A stretch of 64,000 nt of DNA from contig CM060112.1 in assembly GCA_030522415.1 (NCBI GenBank), positions 8,071,001-8,135,000 on the forward strand, read 5' to 3'. Below, piece by piece: positions 35,470-46,800 of the stretch (the stretch's first letter is position 1; every line of letters begins with the position of its first letter). Source of the DNA: Channallabes apus (Eukaryota > Chordata > Actinopteri > Siluriformes > Clariidae). A program made the translations under genes and the position numbers. Below the pieces are notes generated by a model. The model was not told where the DNA came from. It did no database searches and saw only the letters and a list, made by a program, of their open reading frames with translations.

Positions 35470-35506
35470 TTCCTTACGCTGGGTCAAAAAGACCCAGCGT
35501 AAGGAA
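35470..35506. repeat. 16-bp perfect hairpin
   Basis: Arms TTCCTTACGCTGGGTC (35470-35485) and its exact complement (35491-35506) surround a loop of five A. It lies 9 nt upstream of a SINE-2 copy. Confidence 0.9.
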
Positions 35507-35514
35507 GGGGTAGG

Positions 35515-35706
35515 TGGGTCAGGGGTAGCTCAGTGGTTAAGGCATTGGACTACGGTTCGGAAGATCCCAGGTTCAAACCCCACAACCACCAAGTTGTCAC
35601 TGTTGGGCCCTTGAGCAAGGCCCTTAACCCTCAACTGCTCAGATGTATAATGAGATAAAAATGTAAGTCGCTCTGGATAAGAGCGTCTGCCAAATGCCTA
35701 AATGTA
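35515..35706 (+). mobile_element. SINE-2 copy, best preserved
   Basis: A box 'tagctcagtgg' and B box 'ggttcaaaccc' are both perfect. The tail 'gtcgctctggataagagcgt' is followed by 'ctgccaaatgcctaaatgta'. This is the common teleost tRNA-derived SINE with that tail. Confidence 0.85.
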
Positions 35707-36009
35707 AGACAAAGCAAAACCCCCATACAATTAACCTTTGAAACTCAGCAAATGATTGCTCAATGACCAATAAAATAAATGCTTACATGAAAGTCCAGTA
35801 GAAGGCCATTACGTATATGCTGAAGGTGGAGGCACAATTCTGTCATTTAGAACAAACTTTTAAAATGTGTAAGTTGTAACGCTATGAAGACATTATTGAA
35901 TTCACCAAAAACTTGTATTATTCTTAGATTCAGTCACAGAAACAACCAAAAACATCCATAAAACATGTGATCATACAGTATGTGCTCTTTCTTTGCCTGT
36001 GATCCACTC
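35707..36009. other. No gene seen
   Basis: Unique-looking AT-rich DNA; nothing is recognised. Confidence 0.45.
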
Positions 36010-36235
36010 AGTCACTTACTCATCATCGTTATACCAGTATACAGGGACGCAGGGGGCATGGAGCCTATCCCAGGACACTTAGGGCATGATGCAGGGGTAC
36101 ACCATGGATGAGGTGCCAATCCATTGCAGCACACACACACACACACACATACTATACTCATACACTCTTTCACACACTCCGGGGAATTTATGAACGCCAA
36201 TTTACCTAAACTGCATGTCTTTGGAATGTGTTTGA
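36010..36235 (-). mobile_element. SINE-1 copy, old, head lost
   Basis: 'gagcctatcccaggacactt', a (CA)n run and 'actgcatgtctttgga' match SINE-1 in complement. The tRNA-like half is missing. Confidence 0.7.
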
Positions 36236-36417
36236 ACGAATTGCGTTTGATGACCATAGACGTTTTAGAAACAAGTGCTATAGATATGATGATGTAAAAT
36301 TGAACCTTTGCATCGTTCATGCACATATTTATATTTATGTATTATGAATTATATTTACGGATGTATTTTGGCCAGGGGTGTTTAAACCCACAGATGCTGT
36401 ATATTAAAGAGGCAGCA

Positions 36418-36462
36418 AAGAGGCTTAGCGGTTAGCACTGTCGCCTTGCACCTCCACGGCAG
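36418..36462 (+). mobile_element. SINE-1 head fragment
   Basis: 'gcggttagcactgtcgcc' and 'ttgcacctcca' of the head are followed by unrelated DNA. It is too short to be a tRNA gene. Confidence 0.65.
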
Positions 36463-37051
36463 TGATCAGTGAGTGATATATTAAAAAGATATCTTACATC
36501 AGTTTATAAAAAGGAGTAGTAAAAGAGTTAATAGTATCCATCAAATCTTCCTTTAAATTGTGTTATTAACATGGTTTCAAAATGTTGAATTACTTCATGA
36601 TCCTTAAGATTTGCTCCTTCGTCTGATAACCATTTCCTAATTATCTCAAACGCAGTGCCGACACTCTACTTAATCGAGTTCTTGTGCTAAAATATTGCAT
36701 GGTGAAAGCTGTTAGCAGCTCCATTATGGTTGATAATTGAAGATTAAAAAGGTAGAATGAACATACAAAAAAAAATGTTACTTTAGATTCTGTGGCTGGG
36801 GTTATGTGAGGAGCTCGCAAGAGCAGATGGCTAATTCTTATTCATACAAGAGGTCAGTTAGCATCATCTATACCCAGGGCAGCCGCGGCCAACACAAACC
36901 ACTCGGTGGAAAAGAGCAGAAATTAAAATATCATTTAGAAATCCTTCCAGCGTCCAAAAGGACAACATTGTGTTCATTTCTCTAGTTGAATTACAGAAGA
37001 AATAGCAGAGAAAGAGTAAAGAATTAATTACAAATAATAATAATAATAATA

Positions 37052-37083
<32 letters not shown>

Positions 37084-37892
37084 ATAAATGAAAATAAATT
37101 AATAAATAAGAAAATAGGTTTTCGAAGAGGTTTTCATTGAGGCATAAGGAAGAAAATCTTATATCTTCCTTAGGAAGTACATTTTCAAAAACTCACCGTT
37201 TCCATTTGACTGGATAAAAGGAGTTTAGATTTTAGGAGTTAGACTAGTTTGGACTACTTTATCCGATAAATTCTATGGGTACACAATCAGGTTGGGATCT
37301 GCGGTTTGGAGGCCAGGTTGACACCCTTGGGCTCTTCGACCTGCTGGGCCCCGTGTGAGACAGAAGGTTGTGCACTGGGTATTCTGGTGAAGAATTGGCA
37401 AGAATTGTCATTTTTGTCATTTGTGCTGCACTGCCTTTTTCTGGGATCAGAACTGTGGTTCCCATGGGCATGGGTGAGCCTTGGGTGGCCATGATCTTGT
37501 CACTAGTTTACTGCTATGTATGTAATGATTAATCAAATTCTCGAAGTATTTATGAACAATATTTGCTCATACAGTGTATTTTATACAGTGTATTTAGACT
37601 TAGGTTGCCAACCATTTCATGGCCGCACAAAGTTTTCCCATTGTGTTAGTAACATTTTGGTCGTTGCCTCTGGCTACCTCCCAAACCACACACTTGTGTA
37701 CCACATTGTATGTCAAAACAGCACGAAAATACCATTTAGTACAGCAGCAGGTGGCTTGAGACTGTAACACATACTCCCTATGTCATCATTTATTCCCTGT
37801 TCTCAGTTTCCCTTTTCTGTTTTTATACCATCTTCTACTTTACACCTCATACATTAATAAACTCTACCAAACCGCATACTACTGTGATGATA
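36463..37892. other. No gene seen
   Basis: Contains a (AAT)n/(ATT)n tract at 37033-37081. An open frame at 37259-37494 shows no domain. Confidence 0.45.
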
Positions 37893-38192
37893 AATATTTC
37901 AAATTCAAATTCAAATTTTATTTGTCACATACACAGTCATACACAGTATAATATGCAGTGAAATGCTTGCACGACCGCCAGTGACCTTAAAAAGAAAATA
38001 AAAGCTTGTACGTAAAAGAAATAATCGATAAAAAGGAAATACTAAAGAAATAAATTTAACTAGTAAAATTAACTGTACAATAAGGGCATAATAAAATATT
38101 GCAAAATATAGGGTAGATGGAGTATATATGTATATAGAATTTAAAGTGTCAGTGGTTGTGCAAATATGCATGAAAGTGACTAATGAAAGTGA

Positions 38193-41028
38193 CTAATGAA
38201 AGTGACTAATGAAAGTGACATGTGCAATTGTCCAGATGTATAAATATTTAGTGCAAGTGTGTATGAATGTGTCCATGATTGTCCAGTCAGTGTTGAGAGA
38301 CCTTATCGCCTGCGGGAAGAAGCTCCTCCTCAGCCTCTCTGTGTTGGCCTTTAGGGAGCGGAATCGCTTCCCAGACTGCAACAAAGAGAACAGTCCATTA
38401 CTGGGGGGACTGAGGTCCTTCATGATCTTCCTGGCCTTAGTCCAGCACCGCTTGCTGTAGATCGAGTGCAGGTCAGGGAGCTCAGTGCGGATGATGCGCT
38501 CGGCTGATCGCACCACCCTCTGTAGAGCTCGTCTGTCCTGCATGGTGCTGTTCCCGAACCAGGTCGTCATGTTTCCCATCAGGATGCTCTCTATGGTGCA
38601 GGAGTAGAAGTTCCTGAGCACCTTGGAGGGCAGTCTAAAGTCTCTCAAGCGTCTGAGGTGGTAGAGACGCTGCCGGGCTTTTTTCACCACGGTGTTGATG
38701 TGACAGGACCATGACAGGTCCTGCGTGATGTGAACACCGAGGTATCTGAAGCTGTCCACTCTCTCCACTGGGCTCCTGTTGATGACGGGGGTCTGGTAGT
38801 TCCTCTCCTGCTTTGTACTAAAGTCCACTGTCAGCTCCTTTGTCTTACTGACGTTCAGGAGGAGATTGTTCCTCTGGCACCAGTTCTCCAGATTTCCAAT
38901 CTCCTCTAGGTAGTCCGACTCATCATTGTTGGTGATCAGTCCGACCACGACGGTGTCGTCAGCAAACTTGATGATGGAGGTGGAGTTGGTAGTGGCCACG
39001 CAGTCGTGGGTGTACAAAGAGTACAGCAGGGGGCTCAGAACACACCCCTGGGGGGCTCCAGTGCTGAGAGTGAGTGTAGCTGAGACATGTCCGCCCATCC
39101 TTACTGCCTGTGGTCTGCCAGTCAGAAAATTGGAGATCCACTGACATATAGATGAGCTGAGTCCCAGGTGCTCCAGCTTGGTGGTGAGTGTGGAGGGAAT
39201 TATGGTATTAAAAGCAGAGCTGTAGTCGATGAAGAGCATTTTAACATAATTCCCTTTCCTAGTGTCCAGGTGAGTGAGTGATGTGTGGAGGAGATGAGAG
39301 ATTGCATCGTCTGTGGAGCGGTTCTGACGATATGCAAACTGTAATGGGTCCAGTTTGTCGGGTAGTGAAGAAATGATGAAGTCTCTGATAAGGCGTTCAA
39401 AGCACTTCATCACTACTGAGGTGAGGGCTACAGGGCGATAGTCATTGAGGGAAGCAGGATGTGGTTTCTTCGGGACAGGAACAATGATGGACTCTTTGAA
39501 GCATGTGGGGATCACCGACTGAGATAAGGAGATGTTGAATATCTCAGTGAACACAGGTGCTAGCTGGTCTGCGCAGGATCTGAGGATACGACCTGAGATG
39601 GCGTCTGGTCCTGCTGCTTTCCTGGTGTTCACTCTCTTGAAGGCTCTCCTCACGTCGTGCTCGGAGATGATGAGCGTGTTCCCGGTGCTAGCAGTGTCTT
39701 CCTGTCTGCAGCCGTTAGCGCCGCTAGCATTAGCGCCGCTAGCATTAGCGCCGTTAGCATTAGCGCCATTAGCATTAGCATCGCTAGAGTCTTTAGCTGC
39801 AGCCTCGAAGTGAGCATAGAAGGTGTTGAGCTCGTCTGCCAGAGTCGCGTCCGTGTTCGTCATACCGGATGTTGGTGCTTTATAATCCGTTATTGTTCTC
39901 AGTCCCTGCCACAGGCTCCTAGAGTCACTCTGTTGAAGCTGTGACTCTAGTTTTCTCCCGTAGCGCTGCTTCGCCTCTTTCACCGCCTTCCGGACGTTAT
40001 ATGACGCAGCCTTGTACGATTCCATGTCCCCCGACGCAAGTCCCGTGTTATAGGCAGCTGTGCGAGATCTCAGAGCGTCGCGGATGGTTTTATCCACCCA
40101 CGGCTTCTGGTTGGGAAACGTTCTGATAGTCTTTTTCTCCACCGTATCGTCTACTTGCTTCCCAATAAATCCCACAACCGCTTCCGTAAACACGCTGACG
40201 TCATCATCGGAGCTGTTTCTGAACATGTCCCAGTCTGCGTCATCGAGTGCGTCCTGTAACGCGGCCACCGATTGGTCCGTCCAGCGTGCGACCTCCCTCT
40301 GAACCGGAACTTCCTGTTTCAGCCTCTGTTTATATTTTGGCATGAGGAAGATGGCGGCGTGGTCAGATTTACCAAACGCTGGACGAGATTGTGCCTTGTA
40401 ACCGTCTTTGACCGTGATATAACAATGGTCCAGTGTCCTTTCGCCCCTGGTGGGGCAGGTGATGTGCTGATAAAAGTTTGGCGCTGCGCGTTTGAGGTTG
40501 GCACTATTAAAATCCCCCGCCACAATGAGTGCAGCGTCCCGGTGTTGTGTCTGGTGCTGTGTGAGCGCCTCATGCAGCTCGCATAAGGCAGTTTCAGTGT
40601 CTGCTTTTGGTGGAATGTAAACGGCACTGATTATTATGTGAACTCCCGTGGAAGATAAAACGGATGACACATGATGGACAGTAGTTCCAGATTTGGTGTG
40701 CAGGAGCGTGTAAGAGGAACAACGCTCGCGCTGTTGCACCAGCTGTTGTTCACCATTAAGCACACGCCGCCTCCCCTTGACTTCCCCGAGTCCGCGTCCT
40801 GTCCATGCGGTGAACCGAGAAGAACTCGGCTGGCTGGATGGCGTGGTCTGGCACCGCTGGGTTCAGCCATGTCTCGGTGAAGCAGAGGAGATTGCAGTCC
40901 CGAATGTCTCTCTGGAACTTTATCCTGGCCCTGAGGTCATCGAGTTTGTTCTGCAGTGACTGGACGTTGGCGAGCAGGATGCTAGGCAGAGGTGTGCGGT
41001 GTGCACGGGTTCTCAGCCGGTTCCTCAC
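38193..41028 (-). pseudogene. LINE ORF2: endonuclease and reverse transcriptase, frameshifted
   Basis: The family nicks DNA with an APE-type endonuclease and copies its RNA at the nick. Order on the minus strand: endonuclease start (NVQSLQNKLDDL, then CFTETWL) in one frame to about 40790; SRGGGVCLMVN in a second frame to about 40640; then 856 codons in a third, with AGDFN and SDH of the endonuclease, LFIDYSSAFNTI and GAPQGCVLSP of the RT fingers and palm, and the catalytic FADD. The C-terminal domain (FRYLGVHIT to FFPQAI) is complete. Two frameshifts in the endonuclease break it; the RT alone is intact. The frame carries an in-frame NA(N/S)GA repeat (39711-39784). Confidence 0.88.
39711..39784 (-). 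repeat. 15-bp in-frame repeat in LINE ORF2
   Basis: Roughly four and a half copies of 'gcgccgctagcatta' (plus strand), coding for repeats of Asn-Ala-Asn/Ser-Gly-Ala on the minus strand. It lies in the linker between endonuclease and RT. Since the unit is 15 bp, copy-number change keeps the frame. Confidence 0.92.
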
Positions 41029-41399
41029 ACCAGCTCGTCTGCCTCGAGGCCTCCGCTTCGCGCGGCATCCATTGTTCTCCCTCAGGATCTCACTCGGCCA
41101 GCTCGGATCCGGAGTTAAAAACGTCGAATTGTGAGTACATTGTATACCAATAGAAACAAGAGTGTCTCTGTCATACCTAATGTACTCAATGGTGATGATT
41201 TTGCCGATTTTAAAACACTGAAAACTAACTTAAAGAACAAAAACAAACAAAAGGTGGTCGGAGCAGTCGTGACGACAGCCGACCTCACCGGCGCCATCTT
41301 GGATTTCAATAGTTCGTAAAAATCCTGTACATTTAACCGTTGTTTTTAATTTACCTAGCAATCAACTGAAACAAAGCTTTTTGAGCATCAATATATTCA

Positions 41400-42240
41400 A
41401 TTCAATTCATTCAATTAATTTCATTTGTATAGCGCTTACGGCCACGCAGTGGTGTAGTGGTTAGCACTGTCGCCTTGCACCTCCAGGGTCCAGGGTTCGA
41501 TTCCCTGGCCAGGCTTGATTCCCGTCTCTGTGTGCATGGAGTTTGCATGTTCTGTGTGCATGGAGTTTGTGGGTTTCCTCCGGGTACTCCGGTTTCCTCC
41601 CACAGTCCAAAGATATGCAGGTTAGGCTAATTGGCGTTCCTAAATTGCCTGTAGTGTGTGATTGGGTGTCTGAGTGTGTGTATGTGTGTGTGCCCTGCGA
41701 TGGATTGGCACCCTGTCCAGGGTGTACCCTGCCTAGTACCCGAAGTCTCCGGGGATAGGCTCCAGGTCCCCCGTGACACTAAATACAGGAAGATGAATGA
41801 ATAAATGTATTGTATAAATGAATAAATTTAACAATTGACATTGTCGCCAAGCAGCTTTACACAATCAAAAGAATAATTTAAGGTTGTATGGAATGTGAAT
41901 GTGTATGAATCAGACTGGTCAGACAGTCCCTGGTGAGCAAGCCGCGGGCGACAGTGGCAAGGAAAAACTCCCTGAGATGGTAATAGGAAGAAACCTTGAG
42001 AGGAACCAGACTCAACAGGGAACCCATCCTCATCTGGGTGAAACAGATAGCAGGAAATGATCTGCATTTATACAGTGTGTTAGGTGGCAGGCAGTTCAGC
42101 TGTAACAGTTGATGTTAATTGATGTTAATATGGAGTCCAGGTAGTTATTGGAGACTCAGGTAGACTTGAACTATCGAACGACTGCAGCCAAGTCAAGTCC
42201 TCAGAGAAACGGCTGTCAACATCAACATATAGACAGGGTA
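41400..42240 (+). repeat. Unclassified fish interspersed repeat, split by a SINE
   Basis: 'catttgtatagcgctta' (left part) and 'acaattgacattgtcgccaa' (right part) read as one sequence interrupted by a SINE-1. The continuation ('aggaaaaactccctgagat', 'cccatcctcatctgggtga') is a common teleost repeat. I cannot assign its class. It is non-coding. Confidence 0.55.
41442..41805 (+). mobile_element. SINE-1 copy inside another repeat
   Basis: TRNA-like head with A and B boxes, a duplicated 'tgtgtgcatggagttt', deletion of the 'ccccgtgcttggt' segment, and a shortened tail. Confidence 0.85.
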
Positions 42241-42521
42241 TGAGGAATTCTAATGAATGATACAGTGCTTTCAGCTAGAGGTGGACTGAACAGAAAAAAA
42301 AAATTATTCTGTTTTAATGAGGAAAAATGTCATGTTTCTGATATTTGTGCACACAACAGTGAAAAATTACTCAGCCAGCACTTGCTCTGTAAGGCTGTAA
42401 ACCACACTTCTGAGCTGTGGTTAGAATATAAGGAAGGTGCAAACTTTTTGTGGTTATTATGTTTATGACACACGAATAATGCACCTAAATCTCTAAAGAT
42501 ATATCTAAAGAGTGTTTGACA

Positions 42522-42524
<3 letters not shown>
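42241..42524. other. No gene seen
   Basis: Unique-looking AT-rich DNA before a TA tract. Confidence 0.45.

Positions 42525-42556
<32 letters not shown>
42525..42556 (+). repeat. (TA)n abutting Tc1 copy B (left)
   Basis: The TA repeats run to the first base of the Tc1 terminus. A matching tract flanks the right terminus at 49315-49358. Confidence 0.95.
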
Positions 42557-42559
<3 letters not shown>

Positions 42560-43436
42560 TGGTGTGAAAAACTATTTGCCCCCTTCCTGATTTCTTATTC
42601 TTTTGCATGTTTGTCACACTTAAATGTTTCTGCTCATCAAAAACCGTTAACTATTAGTCAAAGATAACATAATTGAACACAAAATGCAGTTTTTAAATGA
42701 AGGTTTAAGTTATTAAGGGAGAAAAAAAACTCCAAATCTACATGGCCCTGTGTGAAAAAGTGATTGCCCCCCTTGTTAAAAAATAACTTAACTGTGGTTT
42801 ATCACACCTGAGTTCAATTTCTGTAGTCACCCCCAGGCCTGATTACTGCCACACCTGTTTCAATCAAGAAATCACTTAAATAGGAGCTACCTGACACAGA
42901 GAAGTAGACCAAAAGCACCTCAAAAGCTAGACATCATGCCAAGATCCAAAGAAATTCAGGAACAAATGAGAACAAAAGTAATTGAGATCTATCAGTCTGG
43001 TAAAGGTTATAAAGCCATTTCTAAAGCTTTGGGACTCCAGCGAACCACAGTGAGAGCCATTATCCACAAATGGCAAAAACATGGAACAGTGGTGAACCTT
43101 CCCAGGAGTGGCCGGCCGACCAAAATTACCCCAAGAGCGCAGAGACAACTCATCCGAGAGGTCACAAAAGACCCCAGGACAACATCTAAAGAACTGCAGG
43201 CCTCACTTGCCTCAATTAAGGTCAGTGTTCACGACTCCACCATAAGAAAGAGACTGGGCAAAAACGGCCTGCATGACTTATTTCCAAGGCGCAAACCACT
43301 TTTAAGCAAAAAGAACATTAAGGCTCGTCTCAATTTTGCTAAAAAACATCTCAATGATTGCCAAGACTTTTGGGAAAATACCTTGTGGACCGACGAGACA
43401 AAAGTTGAACTTTTTGGAAGGTGCGTGTCCTGTTTC

Positions 43437-43820
43437 TGTCAAGATGGACTAACCTGAGGTGACCAGAAGACGTAGCTTTAGCGGTTAGCCCAATGTAGCG
43501 TGGAGGATAAACCCAAACGCGGAAAGAAGCGAGTAGGCAGGATAGCCACGCGATTTAGTCTAAGGACTCTCACAAAAACGGAGTAAGGGAAAAACACAAA
43601 TTTAACCCGCGTCCTGTAGATACACACACAATAGCAAAAGACAAACGGAACCAACATGTGAGTACTCACGGTTTGCTGAAACGACAACTGGAGCTGACAT
43701 GGGCCGAACTCAATGACTGAGCGGTAAGCCATCGTTTGTTTACCTCTTTTATACTTCCTGGTTTGGCGCCCGCCTTACTTCCGGGTCCTAGTGCCGGGCG
43801 CAGATTGAGTGTGTATGACA
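43437..43820 (-). repeat. Gypsy 3' LTR
   Basis: 384 bp. I compared it base by base with the LTR at 48186-48569 and saw no difference. The pol stop codon (43775) lies inside it. Confidence 0.95.
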
Positions 43821-46800
43821 GTACCCCCCTGTCCAGGACCGGCTCCTGACGGTCCTGAGGTGGAGGATACCCGGTGACGGTAGTCTCGAATCAGTTCAGG
43901 GTCGAGAATGAACCGGGCCGGGATCCAAGATCGCTCCTCGGGGCCGTAGCCCTCCCAGTCAACCAGGTACTGAGTACCTCTGCCCCGAGGGCGCGAGTCG
44001 AGGATTCGGCGTACGGTGTAGGTGAGACCGCCGTCGATGATCCGGGGAGGAGGAGCTGGGGGGGTGGGTGGAATCATGGGTGATGTGATGAAGGGTTTGA
44101 ATTGGGACAGGTGGAATACTGGATGGATCCGGAGCGCCGCAGGCAGCTGGAGCCGGTAGGTGACAGGGTTAATTCTGTGGGTGATGCGGTATGGTCCGAT
44201 GAATCTGGGTGAAAGTTTTCTTGATTCGGTGTGAAGGTGGAGGTTTTTAGTGGAAAGCCATACCTTGTCACCTACGTGGTACAAACGTCCCGGAGGATGT
44301 CGACGGCGGTGTTGGTGGGTATATCGGGTATTGGCGCGTTGGATAGCCCGGTTGGTTGTAATCCATAGCCGCCGACATCTGCGGACCAACTGTTGGGCGG
44401 ACGGTACATCAACCTCCGGTTCTGGGTGGTTGAACATCGAAGGTTGGAAACCGTAGCATACCTCAAATGGGCTTAGGTTGGTGGCAGAGGAGGTGTGGAG
44501 GTTGTGTGACAGTTCGGCCCAAATGAGGTAGCGCGCCCAGGAGCGCTGACGGTCTGCTATGAAACATCTCAGATAGCGCTCCAGCTGTTGGTTGGTCCGC
44601 TCCGTCTGACCGTTAGTCTGTGGGTGGTATCCAGATGATAGACTGCAGGTGGAGTCGATCAGACGGCAGAAGGCCTTCCAGAACCGGGCTGTGAACTGGG
44701 GCCCTCTGTCCGAGACGATGTCCTTGGGGAACCCATGCAGACGGACTACGTGCTCTAAAATCAGCTCTGCTGTTTCTTTGGCTGACGGGAGTCCGGCGAG
44801 AGCCACCAGATGCACGGCTTTAGAGAACCGGTCGACGATCGTGAGGATGGTGTCCTTTCCTTCGGAGGCCGGCAGGCCCGTGATGAAGTCGACGGCAATG
44901 TGCGTCCAGGGCCGTCGAGGAACTGGGAGTGGCTGTAGTTCTCCTGGGGTTGGTTGATTGGTGTTCTTGGCCCTGGCGCACACTGGGCATGCCTGGACGA
45001 ACTCTTGGACGTCCTTCGTGATGGATGGCCACCAGAAATCCCGCTGGAGAAACTGGAGGGTCCGTCGTGTGCCTGGATGTCCCGAAATGGGTGAGGAGTG
45101 ACCCCACTGGAGAACTTCTGACCTCATCTTCTCGGGCACAAAGAGTCGTCCAGGTGGCACACCTGCCGGTTCGGTCTCTGCAGCCTGTGCCTGGCGAACT
45201 CTCGTCTCCAGGTCTAATTGGAGTGGGGCGATGATCCTGGAGGAGGGAAGGACAGGCGCGGGGTCCGCCCGGGGAATGTCCACCTCCAGCTGTCGGGAGA
45301 GAGCGTCCGCTTTTGTATTTTTGGAGCCCGGGCGGTATGACAGGTGGAAATCATAATTTTCAAAGAACAATGCCCACCGCGCCTGTCGTGGATTTAGCTG
45401 CTTCAGGTTTTTTATGGTAATGAGGTTTTGGTGGTCCGTCCAGACTATGAATGGCTCTCTGGCGCCCTGGAGCCAGTGACGCCACTCCTCCAGAGCCCAC
45501 TTTATGGCCAGCAGCTCGCGGTCCCCTACCCCGTATCGCTGCTGAGTGGAGTCAAATTTTCTGGAGAAGAAACTACATGGGTGTAGTTTCTGATCTGGAC
45601 CTCGTTGTGAGAGGATAGCTCCAGCGCCCACATCTGAAGCATCCACCTCCACAACGAATGATTTACTGACATCTGGGTGAAGGAGGATCGGTGCCGTGGT
45701 GAAGCGGTGACAAAGGGACTTGAAAGCGGAGACAGCTGCAGAGTTGAAGTGAAAAGGGAGAGATGAGGGACGGGTCAGGGCGGTTAGGGGGGCGGCAACT
45801 GTACTGTAGTCCCGGATAAAGCGACGATAGAAATTCGCAAACCCGAGAAACCGTTGAAGCTGCTTGAGGGTCTTGGGTAGGGGCCAATGACGCACAACCT
45901 CTAGCTTCTGCGGGTCCATGGCCACACCCTGGGGCGAGATGACAAAACCCAGGAACGTGGTGGAGCGCTCGTGAAAAGCGCACTTTTCCAACTTACAGTA
46001 CAGTTGATGGGCGAGTAATCTCTTTAGGACCGCCCTGACGTGCTGGGTATGTTCTTCCATGGTGCGTGAATAGATGAGTATGTCGTCCAGGTAAGCGAAT
46101 GCCCACCGCCCGAGCATGTCACGAAGGATGTCGTTAATCAGATGTTGAAATGCGGCGGGGGCATTACACAGTCCAAATGGGATGACGAGATTTTCATAAT
46201 GTCCAGTAGGGGTGATGAAGGCCGTCTTCCACTCATCGCCCTCTCTGATGCGCACCAAGTTGTAGGCGCTCCGGAGGTCCAACTTAGTAAAGATGGTGGC
46301 GCCAGAGAGGGCGTCCAGGGCTGAGTTGGTAAGAGGCAATGGGTGTCGGTTTTTGATAGTTATGTTGTTTAGCCCCCGATAGTCGACACAGGGGCGAAGT
46401 TCACCGCCCCGCTTCTTCACGAAGAAGAACCCCGCGGCGGCAGGTGAGGAGGAGGGCCTGATGGTACCTTGGCGAAGGGCGTTGGTCACATACTCCTCCA
46501 TAGCCTGCGTCTCTGTAGGTGTAAGCGAGTAGAGGTGGCCGCGGGGTGGGACTGTACCGGGTTGGAGGTCAATGGCGAGGTCGTAGGAACGATGCGGAGG
46601 AAGATGGGTGGCTCGCCGTTTGCAGAAAACCTCCGCCAGGTCCCGATACGGTTCTGGGATGGAGTTGGTGTCGACGTCGGGGGCCTCGGACTCCCTAGAG
46701 CACGTCCCAGCCGCTGCCCGCAGGCATAGTTCGGTGCAGGTCGCGCCCCATTGGAGAATCCGGTTCTGGGTCCAGGAGATGAGGGGGTCATGTTGTAACA

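Larger units (their letters stand above)
37893..41308 (-). mobile_element. CR1/L2-type non-LTR retrotransposon, nearly full length
   Basis: On the minus strand it begins near 41308 with 'aagatggcgccggtgaggtc', runs through an endonuclease-reverse transcriptase frame, and ends in a 3' region with a (AAATTTG)-like tail at 37893-37915. The 3' untranslated text ('cactgcatattatactgtgt' in complement) is one I associate with abundant fish CR1-group LINEs (Rex1/L2/CR1). Subclade is uncertain. The 3' UTR also carries a 13-bp tandem repeat at 38170-38219. No clear target duplication was found. Confidence 0.85.

Noticed and set aside
35515..35590. tRNA gene suggested by A and B boxes in SINE heads
   Set aside because: The heads continue into SINE bodies, do not form a closed acceptor stem, and are repeated.
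38193..40763. 856-codon frame as a host gene
   Set aside because: It has the GDFN endonuclease and FADD reverse transcriptase motifs of a LINE.
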